From Phyllobacteriaceae bacterium (GTDB lineage Bacteria > Pseudomonadota > Alphaproteobacteria > Rhizobiales > Rhizobiaceae), in the NCBI GenBank assembly GCA_024742765.1, contig JANSXT010000006.1, positions 62,001 through 126,000 of the forward strand: DNA of 64,000 bases, in the 5' to 3' direction. The translations under genes and the position numbers were made by a program. Shown here one piece after another: positions 15,201 through 23,839 of this stretch. The notes beneath the pieces were generated by a model. It was given only the letters and a program-made list of their open reading frames with translations, was not told where the DNA came from and did not search any database. The number at the start of each line of letters is the position of its first letter. The stretch's first letter is position 1.

Positions 15201-17762
15201 ATGGCAGCCTTTCCCGAACAGGCCAATGTCGTCATCATCGGTATTGGCGGCATTGTCGGCGCCTCGGTCGCCCATCACCTGATCGAACGCGGCTGGGACG
15301 ACATTGTCGGCATCGACAAGTCGGCCGTGCCCACCGACATCGGCTCCACATCGCACGCGTCCGACTTCTGCTACACGACCAGCCACGACAATCTGTCCTG
15401 CTGGACGACGCTCTATTCGATCGACCTCTTTGAAAAGATGGGCCGCTATGCCCGCGTCGGCGGTCTTGAAGTGGCGCGTGTCGGCGACGATGAACGCATG
15501 GCCGAACTGAGGCGCAAGGTCGCCTCGGGCAAGGCGTTCGGCACCCGTGTGTCAATGATTTCGGCCGCCGAGGCCAAGCAGAAGTTTCCGCTTCTGGAAG
15601 AGGACATGATCCAGGGCGCCATGTGGGACCCCGATGCCGGCCTCGTCACGCCGCGCTCCCAGGTGGTCGCCGGCGAACTGGTCGAAAATGCCGAAAAGAC
15701 CGGCAAGCTGTCGGTCTTCGCCAATCTGCCGGCCACCGATCTTGTGATCGAGGATGGCCGCATCGCCGGCGTCGTCACACACCGCGGCACGATCCGCGCC
15801 AACCATGTGATCGTTTGCGCCGGCCTCTGGGGCCGGCTGATCGCCGAGATGGCCGGCGAAGACCTGCCGGTCATGCCCGTCGACCACCCGCTTTTGTGGT
15901 TCGGGCCCTATGAGGAGTTTGCCGGCACCGGCAAGGAGATCGGCTGGCCGCTGCTGCGCGATCAGGGCAATTCGGCCTATATGCGCGACACGGGCGATCC
16001 CAAATCGACCGAGGGCGGCATGATAGAATGGGGCTATTACGAGGAAACCGAGCCGCGCCTCGTCCATCCGCGCGATATCCTTGAGAAGGAACAGGCGCGC
16101 CTGTCGCCCTCCCAGCGCGATCTGGAGATGGAGCAGGTGATCGAGCCGCTCGAAAAGGCGATGGAACTTACGCCGATCCTTGCCGAACTGGGCTATGAGG
16201 AAAAGCGCTCCTTCAACGGGCTCTTGCAGGTGACGACCGATGGTGGCGCATCGCTGGGCGAAAGCCAGAAGGTGCGCGGCCTTTGGTATGCCGTCGCCGT
16301 GTGGGTCAAGGACGGCCCCGGTGTCGGCAAGTTGATCGCCGACTGGATGACCGACGGGCGCACACCCATCGACATCAGCGGCGCCGACTATGCGCGCTTC
16401 AACGCCCATCAGCTCGACGAGCAGCACATCCACGACCGCTGCACCGAAACGGCGATGAAGATCTATAATCCCGCCGTCCATCCGCGCGAACCCTTCTCCA
16501 AGGGCCGCAATGTGCGCCGCTCGCCCTTCTATGGGCGCGAAGTCGAACTGGGCGGGCACTTCATGGAACTGGGCGGCTGGGAACGCGCCCACGGCTATGC
16601 CGCCAACGATCACCTGCTCGACAAATGGGGCGACAAGGTTCCCGTCCGCGAAAACGAGTGGGACAACCGCCATTTCTGGCGCGTCTCCAACGCCGAGCAC
16701 CTCGAAATGAGCGCCGATGTCGGCATGGTGAACCTGTCGCACTTCGCCATCTACGATGTCGAAGGCCCGGACCATGTGGACCTGATGGAGTGGCTATGCG
16801 TCGCCAAAGTGGGCGGCGAGACCATGGTCGGCAAGGGCATCTACACCCATTTCCTCGACGAGGATGGCGGTGTGCGCGCCGACCTGACCGTCATCCGCAT
16901 GGACGACCGATGCCGCGTCATCGATGGCGCCGATGCCGGTCCGCGAGATTTCAACTTCATGAAGCGCGTCGCCGCCGACAGGGGGTTCGATGTCACCATC
17001 ACCGATGTGACCGAGGATTACACCACCATCGGCCTTTGGGGTCCGAATGCGCGCGCGACGCTGCAAAAGCTGGTCGCGGACCCCGACGCGCTCGAACATG
17101 AGAACTTCCCCTTCGCCGCGCTCAGGCCAATCGAGATCGCCGGCAAGCCGGTCACCGCCTTCCGCATCTCCTATGTCGGCGAACAGGGCTGGGAGCTGCA
17201 CATGCGCTATGAGGACGGCCTGGCCGTCTGGGACGCGATCCGCGATCTGGGCGTCATGGCGTTCGGCGTCGAGACCTATGCCAATTCGCGCCGCATGGAA
17301 AAAAGCCTGCGCCTGCAAAACGCCGATCTTCTGACCGAATACAATTTGCTTGAAGCCGATCTCGCCCGCCCGAAGGTCAAGCAGGCCGAGTTCCGCGGCA
17401 AGGCCGCCTATCTCGAACAGCGCGCGCGCAACCACCAGCCGGCGACCCTGTGCACGCTGGTGATGACCGACAATCGCGATTCGCAAGGCATCGCCCGCTA
17501 TCCGGTCGGCATTTGCCCGGTCATGGACGAAGCCACCGGCGAGGTGCTGGTCGACGCGCTCGGACGGCGCTCCTATACGACCTCGATCGCCTATGGCCCG
17601 ACGATCGGCAAGAACATCGCGCTTGCCTACCTGCCGCACGACCGCGCCAGGAAGGGCAACGGGCTGATGATCGAATATTTCGGCGAGCAGTTTCCGGTCC
17701 AAGTGGCCGGCATCGGCTATGCGCCGCTCTACGACCCCGAGAACCTCAAGCCGCGCTCCTGA
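15201..17762 (+). CDS. FAD-dependent GcvT-fusion oxidoreductase (dimethylglycine/sarcosine dehydrogenase-like)
   Basis: An 853-aa two-part enzyme. Residues 1-390 are a DAO-type FAD domain (VVIIGIGGIVGASVAHHLIE, then GSTSHASDF, where dimethylglycine dehydrogenase has the FAD-linked His in a GSTWHAAG motif). Residues about 470-850 are a GcvT-type tetrahydrofolate-binding domain (VNLSHFAIYDVEGPDH, VGEQGWELHM, YANSRRMEKSLRL). The family oxidatively demethylates N-methyl amines and captures formaldehyde as methylene-H4folate. The dinucleotide motif has an extra residue pattern (GIGGIVG). The exact substrate is not fixed. ATG 15201 with GCGGAGAT upstream is preferred to 15183. Confidence 0.82.
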   Translation: MAAFPEQANVVIIGIGGIVGASVAHHLIERGWDDIVGIDKSAVPTDIGSTSHASDFCYTTSHDNLSCWTTLYSIDLFEKMGRYARVGGLEVARVGDDERMAELRRKVASGKAFGTRVSMISAAEAKQKFPLLEEDMIQGAMWDPDAGLVTPRSQVVAGELVENAEKTGKLSVFANLPATDLVIEDGRIAGVVTHRGTIRANHVIVCAGLWGRLIAEMAGEDLPVMPVDHPLLWFGPYEEFAGTGKEIGWPLLRDQGNSAYMRDTGDPKSTEGGMIEWGYYEETEPRLVHPRDILEKEQARLSPSQRDLEMEQVIEPLEKAMELTPILAELGYEEKRSFNGLLQVTTDGGASLGESQKVRGLWYAVAVWVKDGPGVGKLIADWMTDGRTPIDISGADYARFNAHQLDEQHIHDRCTETAMKIYNPAVHPREPFSKGRNVRRSPFYGREVELGGHFMELGGWERAHGYAANDHLLDKWGDKVPVRENEWDNRHFWRVSNAEHLEMSADVGMVNLSHFAIYDVEGPDHVDLMEWLCVAKVGGETMVGKGIYTHFLDEDGGVRADLTVIRMDDRCRVIDGADAGPRDFNFMKRVAADRGFDVTITDVTEDYTTIGLWGPNARATLQKLVADPDALEHENFPFAALRPIEIAGKPVTAFRISYVGEQGWELHMRYEDGLAVWDAIRDLGVMAFGVETYANSRRMEKSLRLQNADLLTEYNLLEADLARPKVKQAEFRGKAAYLEQRARNHQPATLCTLVMTDNRDSQGIARYPVGICPVMDEATGEVLVDALGRRSYTTSIAYGPTIGKNIALAYLPHDRARKGNGLMIEYFGEQFPVQVAGIGYAPLYDPENLKPRS

Positions 17763-17891
17763 CGCCGCAAAGCGGCCGTAACCTTAACGACAATTGAACA
17801 GCCGGCATTAACCTGCCGGGCAGGCCGGGACGTTATGATGACGCCAGAACGCGCGCGCGCGTAACCTGCCGTCATGCAAGAGTTCCCGATC

Positions 17892-19604
17892 ATGAGTGCC
17901 ACCACGCTCGACCAGTCCGCTCCCCTGCCCCGTCTGGGGCTTGCCGGCCTTGTCTGGCTGGTGATGGCGGCGCTTTGCGCGCTGATCCTCGCCGGCCTTG
18001 TGCTGCCGCTCCATGCGCCGCTCGGCTCGATGTATTGGGACAGCTTCCTTTATCTCGACGCCGCCAACCGGCTCGGCCAGGGCCAGATGCCCAACGTCGA
18101 TTTCTTCACGCCCGTCGGCCCGCTCGAATATTATCTGAGCACCTGGACGATGGCGCTGTTTCCAAATGCCCAGCCCATGTATGCGGCCAACTGGTCGATC
18201 GCGCTCGTCACCATCCCGCTGATGGCGCTGGTCCTGTGGAACGTGGCGCGCCGCAACCCGCTCATCGCGCTGGCGCTGGCGGTCCCCTTCGCGCTGTTCA
18301 CGCTGCTGCCGTTCAACACCACCGAATACTACAACTATCCCGGCTCGGACGGGTTCGGCATCTACAACCGCCATGCCAGCCAGCTTCTCTATGTTCTGGC
18401 GGCGGCACTGATCTTCGTGCGCAACCGCGCGCTTCTGGTCGCTTTGGTGGCCGCGCTGATGCTTGTGCTGTTTCTGGTCAAGGTCACCGGCTTCGTCGCG
18501 GCGGGGCTTTTGTGTCTGACGGCGCTTGCAGCCGGCCGCATCGGGCTTGTCGGGGCGATCACCAGCGCCGTCATCTTCGCCGCCGCGCTTGGCGGTCTCG
18601 AACTGGCGACGGGCATGGTCACCGCCTATCTGGCCGACATCGTCGCGCTTTTGGGTATCAATGATTCCAGCCTTGCCTCGCGTCTCGTCCAGGGTGCCTC
18701 GCGCACGGGCGGCACGGTCATCTTCGCCGGGCTTCTGGGCGCGCTTTTGGTCTTCGTTCTGCCGGCGCGGCCCGCTGAAGGTCAGCCGCTCTGGCGCGCG
18801 GTCTGCGACCATCCCGTCATATGGCTCGGCGCAGCGCTCGCCGGCGGCATCTTCTTTGAAAGCCAGAACACCGGCAGCCAGGAACTGATCGCCCTGTGGC
18901 CGGTCGCCACCCTCGCGCTGGCGCGCATGTTTGCGACCGACGGGGGCAATGGCGCCAAGGCGGCCGTCGCGCTGCTTGCCGCCTGCACGGTGCTGCCGCC
19001 GGCGGTCCAGACCGTCCAGCATGGGGCGCGGGCCAATCTTGCAATGATCCGGCAGGCACCGCTGCAGCATGAAAATCTTGGCGCGATGGGCAAGGTGATG
19101 ATCCGGCCGCGCAAGCTTCAGCGCTACGAGCGCATGCGCGCGCACTATGTCGAATATCCCGAGGCAATGCGCGCCATTGCCATGCGCCGCGAACTGCCCG
19201 CCTTCGTCCTTTACTCCGAGCATGATTTCCAGATCGGCTTGCTGAAGGACGCCGACGAACTGGTCGGCGAACTCAAGCGACTCGAAGCCGCCGGCCTCGA
19301 CTATGAGACCATCATGACGCTTGACTTCGCAAACCCGTTCCCATGGCTGCTCGGCAAATCCGGCCCGCACCACATCGCCATCGGCGCCGACCCCTATCGC
19401 GCCGTGCCGAAACCGGATGCGGACGTCTACAACGCCGTCGCCGACACCGACATCGTGCTCGAACCGCAATGTCCCTACCGGGACAATGGCCGCCAGCTCT
19501 ACGGCATCTATGCCCCGGCGCTGACGGGCCACGTCAAGGTCCGGCTGACCGATTGCTACTTTGCCTATGTCAGGCCGCAGATCGCAGCCCAGCTTGGCGG
19601 CTGA
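17892..19604 (+). CDS. Polytopic membrane protein, GT-C glycosyltransferase-like
   Basis: A 570-aa protein with about ten hydrophobic segments in the first 370 residues and a soluble C-terminal part of about 200 residues. The first lumenal loop carries acidic residues (SMYWDSFLYLDAANRLGQGQ, VDFFTPVGPLEYYL), the layout of GT-C enzymes that take polyprenyl-phosphate sugars. The C-terminal domain has LEPQCPYRDNGRQLYG and KVRLTDCYFAYVRPQ, with two cysteines. No firm family match is recognised. AAGAG at 17878-17882 favours ATG 17892 over 17874. Its end overlaps the opposite gene by 35 bases. It neighbours a polyprenyl-pentose-type operon, which may supply its donor. Confidence 0.6.
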   Translation: MSATTLDQSAPLPRLGLAGLVWLVMAALCALILAGLVLPLHAPLGSMYWDSFLYLDAANRLGQGQMPNVDFFTPVGPLEYYLSTWTMALFPNAQPMYAANWSIALVTIPLMALVLWNVARRNPLIALALAVPFALFTLLPFNTTEYYNYPGSDGFGIYNRHASQLLYVLAAALIFVRNRALLVALVAALMLVLFLVKVTGFVAAGLLCLTALAAGRIGLVGAITSAVIFAAALGGLELATGMVTAYLADIVALLGINDSSLASRLVQGASRTGGTVIFAGLLGALLVFVLPARPAEGQPLWRAVCDHPVIWLGAALAGGIFFESQNTGSQELIALWPVATLALARMFATDGGNGAKAAVALLAACTVLPPAVQTVQHGARANLAMIRQAPLQHENLGAMGKVMIRPRKLQRYERMRAHYVEYPEAMRAIAMRRELPAFVLYSEHDFQIGLLKDADELVGELKRLEAAGLDYETIMTLDFANPFPWLLGKSGPHHIAIGADPYRAVPKPDADVYNAVADTDIVLEPQCPYRDNGRQLYGIYAPALTGHVKVRLTDCYFAYVRPQIAAQLGG

Positions 19605-20715
19605 CGCCGTCCGCTCCAGGAAGAAAGCGCAGGTCGCGCAACGCGCAGATCAACACCAGGCCGAACGCGATCAGATAGGGCAGATGGAACCTTGTTTCGT
19701 GCAGCGGGAACACCACCATCTTGGCGCCGATCGCCATGAGCGTGGTGACCAGAACCGTGGTCTCGCGACGCGAAAAATCGAGGCCGCGCAACGCCATCTG
19801 CCACCAGGCAAAACACCCGATCACGAGGACCGCCAGCCAGGTTTCCTCGACCAGCGAACGAACGATCACGCGAACGACCGCATAGGCGTAGACGGCGAGC
19901 GAAAAATCCGGATCGAACCCTTCCAGCGTCGGCACGTATTCGACATGGGTGAACCAGAAATGCACCCACCAGCCCGGATGGCCGCCGGCCTGTGTCATCG
20001 GAACATAGACGATCGCCGCGGCGGCAAATGCGACGAACGCGCCCCATGAAAAGGATCGCGTGAAGATGGAGACGAACCACAAGACGCCGATATAGGCCGC
20101 ATGGTCCGGTCGGGCGAGGAAAGCGATGAACAAGAGGATCGCCACCACCGCTTCGCGCTTTGCCATGAACGCCAGCATCGCCGCGACGAACAGCATGGTC
20201 GACAGCGCATCGGGCGTGCCCTCGCGGGCGGTCTCGCCAAATTCGCCGATCAGCAGCAGCGCCACCGCCAGAGGCGCCAGATGCAACGCCCGCTCGCGGG
20301 CCAGCCACCAGATCACCAGCCCGCCCGTCAATGCCGCCGGAACCACCGAGAGCAATCGCAGCGCCGTGTAGGGATCGGTCACCGATGACAGCCAACGGAT
20401 ACCTTCGACGTAAAGAAGTTTCACCCGGTAAAAGCCGAGCATGGAAAAAAACGCCTCGGGATCGGCATATTGGCGCACGCGATAGTCGCGATCCTGCGTG
20501 AGGACAATGAAGTCACCCGCCGGCGCGTTCTGACGCATCGTCTCATAGGCATGGCGATGCAGGGCTTCGACCGAAATGCCGGGCGCTTCGTGCGCGGCGG
20601 CGAAATAGGCGAACATGTCCCAATTGTAGATCGGGAACGCCCATGCGGCGGCGGCAACCGTCAGCGTAAAGGCGGCCAATAAAGCAAGGCCCAACGGCGC
20701 GGCCAGCCATCGCAT
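19570..20715 (-). CDS. Polytopic membrane protein, GT-C-like
   Basis: A 381-aa integral membrane protein with about nine hydrophobic segments. It starts MRWLAAPLGLALLAAFTLTV; the first large loop has acidic and aromatic residues (IYNWDMFAYFAAAHEAPGIS), again the GT-C pattern of Asp near the end of the first helix. Later: REGTPDALSTMLFVAAMLAF, FLARPDHAAYIGVLWF, HFWFTHVEYVPTLEGFDPDF. No specific family is recognised. ATG 20715 was chosen because the longer frame starts within the terminator at 20802-20835. Convergent with, and overlapping, the other membrane protein. Confidence 0.6.
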   Translation of the reverse strand: MRWLAAPLGLALLAAFTLTVAAAAWAFPIYNWDMFAYFAAAHEAPGISVEALHRHAYETMRQNAPAGDFIVLTQDRDYRVRQYADPEAFFSMLGFYRVKLLYVEGIRWLSSVTDPYTALRLLSVVPAALTGGLVIWWLARERALHLAPLAVALLLIGEFGETAREGTPDALSTMLFVAAMLAFMAKREAVVAILLFIAFLARPDHAAYIGVLWFVSIFTRSFSWGAFVAFAAAAIVYVPMTQAGGHPGWWVHFWFTHVEYVPTLEGFDPDFSLAVYAYAVVRVIVRSLVEETWLAVLVIGCFAWWQMALRGLDFSRRETTVLVTTLMAIGAKMVVFPLHETRFHLPYLIAFGLVLICALRDLRFLPGADGVSRQAGLRSAA

Positions 20716-20801
20716 GCGCCGTGCCAGCCATTCGCCAGAATGCGGATATTGATGTCCTCGATCACGCGGGCGCTCCAAAATCGCACGCCCATCAAACACC
20801 A

Positions 20802-20835
20802 AACCCCTTGCGCCGGGCTGACGGCGCAAGGGGTT
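20802..20835 (-). terminator. Intrinsic terminator of the reverse pentose-type operon
   Basis: AACCCCTTGCGCC (20802-20814) and GGCGCAAGGGGTT (20823-20835) form a perfect 13-bp stem with an 8-base loop, 25 bases past the aminotransferase stop codon. On the reverse strand the stem is followed by a T-rich stretch (TGGTGTTTGAT). It is the clearest terminator in the window. Confidence 0.85.
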
Positions 20836-20859
20836 CTTGGTTCGATCAAATGAGTGCTG

Positions 20860-22344
20860 TCAGCTCACCTGGCTCTTGATGAAGTCGCGCACGATGGCGA
20901 CGATCCCGCGTCCGAGCAGCGCATCGAAGCCGGCGATGAACTGGTCCACATGGCTCCGCCCGCAGATGAGCGGCGGCTCCAGCCGGATGACGTTGCGGTT
21001 ATATTCGGTGAAGGCGACCAGAATGTCGTGATCGCGCAGCAAGAGCGCGCCGATAAAGCCCGAAAGCGAACCCTTCAGCTTGTCGTCGAGCACGGCGACC
21101 GCCGGCCGCAGCATCGCCGGCAGCGTCTGCGAGAAATCGTGGAACTCAAGGCCCACCATGAAGCCCTGACCGCGCACATCCTTGATGATCTGCGGATATT
21201 TGGCCTTCAGCCGTTCGAGCTCCGAAATCAGATAGGCGCCCGTATCCGCCGCGTTGTCGATCAGGTCTTCCTCATAGAGGATGTTGATCGTCTCGAGCGC
21301 CGTGACCGACGCTTCGCCGATGCCGCCAAAGGTCGCCTGGGCATGGATCATCGCGGTCTTGGGCGTGCCATAGGCCTTCATGTAAATGTCGCGCCGGGCG
21401 ATCATCGCCGCCATCGCGCATTTGCCGCCGCCAAGCGACTTGGCGAGCGCGGTCACGTCGGGAACGACGCCGTGATGCTCGAACGCGTAGAACTGGCCGG
21501 TGCGGCCAAGCCCGCACTGCACTTCATCGGCGACCCAGATGACGTCATATTCGTCGCACAGATCGCGCAGCTTTCGCCAATAGGCGCTGTCGGCGGTGAT
21601 GATGCCGCCGCCGCCCTGCACCGTCTCAAGGCAGATCACGCCGATCTCCGGATGCGCCTTGAACGCCGCTTCCACAGCGTCGATGTCGCCGAACGGCACC
21701 TTCACACCGTTTTCGAGAAGCTTGAATTCGCCGCGATAGAGCGGGCCGTCGGTGATCGACAGGACGCCCTTGGTCTTGCCGTGGAACGAATTTTCCGCAT
21801 AGACGACGAGCGGGCGCTGCGGCCCGGCGGCGCGTTCGGCGACCTTCAGCGCCGCTTCCATCGCTTCAGAACCGGACGAACCCAGAAACACCATGTCGAG
21901 GTCTTCGGGCGAACAGGCTGCAATATTGTGCGCCAGCGCCGCCGCATATTGCGACATGAACGCCATGGCGATCTCGTGGCGCTTTTCGTCTTGGAACACT
22001 TTGCGCGTTTCAAGGATGCGCGGATGGTTGTGGCCGAGCGCGAGCGAACCGAACCCGCCGAAGAAATCGAGGATCTTCCGACCGGTCTGGTCGGTATAAT
22101 ACATGCCTTCGGCGCTCTCGATCTTGATCTTGTGAAAGCCCAGAAGCTTCATGAAGTGAAGCTGGCCGGGGTTCAGATGCGCCTTGAACAGTTCGGTCAT
22201 CGCCGGAACGTCCATCGCCTTGGCATCGGCCACCGACATCAGGTCGGGCTTGTCCAACGGCGCGTGGGCCGCGCCATCGGGCATCGGCGTCTGCATGGCG
22301 GGCGCCTCGACGGCCGGCTTCTTCTTGGTCAGGAAATCAAGCAT
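20860..22344 (-). CDS. Class III (PLP) aminotransferase
   Basis: A 494-aa fold-type I enzyme. Motifs: LDFFGGFGSLALGHNHPRI (about 95), VFLGSSGSEAMEAALKVAER (about 150-170), SFHGKTKGVLS, IWVADEVQCGLGRTGQFYAF (about 275), and the PLP-lysine motif ALAKSLGGGKCAMAA (about 310). These are of the ornithine/lysine/acetylornithine aminotransferase group. The first 60 residues are a Pro/Ala-rich extension. It is last in a five-gene reverse operon; its start overlaps the epimerase gene's end region within 12 bases. It could act on a sugar, a polyol or an amino acid; the operon suggests aminated pentose or lipid head group (inference). ATG 22344 follows GTGAGGAC. Confidence 0.8.
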   Translation of the reverse strand: MLDFLTKKKPAVEAPAMQTPMPDGAAHAPLDKPDLMSVADAKAMDVPAMTELFKAHLNPGQLHFMKLLGFHKIKIESAEGMYYTDQTGRKILDFFGGFGSLALGHNHPRILETRKVFQDEKRHEIAMAFMSQYAAALAHNIAACSPEDLDMVFLGSSGSEAMEAALKVAERAAGPQRPLVVYAENSFHGKTKGVLSITDGPLYRGEFKLLENGVKVPFGDIDAVEAAFKAHPEIGVICLETVQGGGGIITADSAYWRKLRDLCDEYDVIWVADEVQCGLGRTGQFYAFEHHGVVPDVTALAKSLGGGKCAMAAMIARRDIYMKAYGTPKTAMIHAQATFGGIGEASVTALETINILYEEDLIDNAADTGAYLISELERLKAKYPQIIKDVRGQGFMVGLEFHDFSQTLPAMLRPAVAVLDDKLKGSLSGFIGALLLRDHDILVAFTEYNRNVIRLEPPLICGRSHVDQFIAGFDALLGRGIVAIVRDFIKSQVS

Positions 22345-22355
22345 CTTCGGTGTCC

Positions 22356-23369
22356 TCACTCTGCCGCCACAACGGTCGAATTGCCGACCGCAAGGCCGCT
22401 GTCCCGGGCTTTTCGGTATTCCGCATAGGCCTGCTGCAACATGTCCTCGTCGCGATATTTCGGCGTCCAGCCAAAATCGCGCTTGGCCGCCTCGGTATCA
22501 CGCACGCAATATTCGTCGGCAATCAGATATTGCTCGGGGTCCATCAGCGGCATGTTAATCTGGTCGAGCGCGGACAGGGTCCATTTGACGGCAAAGCCGG
22601 GCGTCGGCAGCAGGATCGATTTCGAGCCGGCGGAGCGGATCAGGTCGCCGAGCAGCTTCCTGACTGGCGGCGGATTGTCCGAGCCCAGATTGTAGGCCTT
22701 GTTGGGCACGCCATGCTCCCAGGCAAGGCGCGCCACCTCGGCGCAGTCATAGACCGAGATGAACTGGTAGGGGTTCTTGCCCGCCCCGATCATCGGGACC
22801 GGCAGGTTCATGTCGATCAGCTTGAACAGTTTGCCCAGAATGCCGAGGCGCCCCGGCCCGATGATCAGGCGCGGCCGCACGATGGTGATCTTCATGCCGC
22901 GCATGCGCCAATCGTCGGCGATCGCCTCGGTCTCGGCTTTCGAACCGCCATAATGGCCAAGCGGCGAAATCGGATGGCTCTCGTCCTGCGGGGTTTTGAC
23001 CGTTTTGCCGTAGACCATGTCGGTCGTGTACTGGACAAGTTGCGAAGCGCCCGAGGCAGCCGTATGCGCCATGATGTTGGCGGCGCCGAACGTGTTGACC
23101 GGATAGAAGAACGGATAGCGGTCGATGCGCTTCTGGATCGGCGACAGCATCATCGCCGACAGGTTGTAGACCATGTCGTCGCCATCGATCGGCACGCCGG
23201 CGACCGACGCCGAATTGGTCACGTCGCAATGCACGTGATCGACCGTGGCATAGTGCGGCAGGGCCGACTTGTTGATGTCGGCGACCAGCACCTTTTCGCC
23301 CCGTTCGGCGAGATCCTTGGCGAGAAAGCGGCCGACGAAACCGTCGCCGCCGAAGATCACATGTTTCAT
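22356..23369 (-). CDS. NAD-dependent epimerase/dehydratase (extended SDR)
   Basis: A 337-aa extended short-chain dehydrogenase. The Rossmann motif is MKHVIFGGDGFVGRFLAKDL (G-x-x-G-x-x-G), the active-site pair is YGGSK (about residue 140, YxxxK), with TTDMVYGKT upstream as the Thr/Ser region. It belongs to the nucleotide-sugar epimerase/dehydratase or 3-beta-HSD-like branch. Its ATG overlaps the stop of the transporter gene (ATGA, 23366-23369), showing translational coupling. In the operon it could take the role of the DprE2-type ketoreductase or modify a different sugar. Confidence 0.8.
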   Translation of the reverse strand: MKHVIFGGDGFVGRFLAKDLAERGEKVLVADINKSALPHYATVDHVHCDVTNSASVAGVPIDGDDMVYNLSAMMLSPIQKRIDRYPFFYPVNTFGAANIMAHTAASGASQLVQYTTDMVYGKTVKTPQDESHPISPLGHYGGSKAETEAIADDWRMRGMKITIVRPRLIIGPGRLGILGKLFKLIDMNLPVPMIGAGKNPYQFISVYDCAEVARLAWEHGVPNKAYNLGSDNPPPVRKLLGDLIRSAGSKSILLPTPGFAVKWTLSALDQINMPLMDPEQYLIADEYCVRDTEAAKRDFGWTPKYRDEDMLQQAYAEYRKARDSGLAVGNSTVVAAE

Positions 23370-23806
23370 GATTGTGCTTCGTCCGTAATGGCGGTTGCAG
23401 GTGAGGAATGGCTTGTGCGCGGCGCGTCCGAAAGCGGCGAGCCCGATTGGGCGATCAGCACCGTGCCGATGCAGATGAAGGCGATGCCGGCGATCTTGTA
23501 GGCGCCCAGATCCTCGCCGAAGAGCTGCCAGGCCAGAACCGCCACCGCCACATAGGCAAGCGACAGGAACGGATAGGCAAAGCTCAGATCGACCTTGGAC
23601 AGGACGAACATATGCGAGGCCATCGAGATGACGAACGTCGCAAGACCGAAGAACACCCAGGGCTGGAAGATGATCAGAAGCGTCTTCAGGATCAGGTTCG
23701 TCTGCCCCAGAACCGCGGGCGACAGCGTCATCATGCCCTGTTTGAGCATGAGTTGCGCAGCCGCATTGGTCGCGACCGTAAACAATATGAACAAAATGTA
23801 TTTCAT
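23366..23806 (-). CDS. Small EamA/DMT-type membrane transporter
   Basis: A 146-aa protein with four hydrophobic segments (YILFILFTVATNAAAQLML, LIIFQPWVFFGLATFVIS, LSFAYPFLSLAYVAVAVLAW, YKIAGIAFICIGTVLIA) and a polar C-terminal tail of about 25 residues. The KVDLSFAYPFLSLAYV segment is that of EamA/SMR-like half transporters such as the ArnE/ArnF undecaprenyl-phosphate-aminoarabinose flippase. In this operon a lipid-linked sugar flippase role is plausible. Coupled by ATGA to the epimerase downstream. Confidence 0.75.
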   Translation of the reverse strand: MKYILFILFTVATNAAAQLMLKQGMMTLSPAVLGQTNLILKTLLIIFQPWVFFGLATFVISMASHMFVLSKVDLSFAYPFLSLAYVAVAVLAWQLFGEDLGAYKIAGIAFICIGTVLIAQSGSPLSDAPRTSHSSPATAITDEAQS

Positions 23807-23839
23807 CGTCTGCGCCCGGCCCTCATCAGCACTTATCTC

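Noticed and set aside
17784-17815. CtrA-type box (TTAA-N7-TGAA) near 17.79 kb
   Set aside because: One mismatch to a short consensus in an AT-richer gap is expected by chance; no cell-cycle gene is adjacent.
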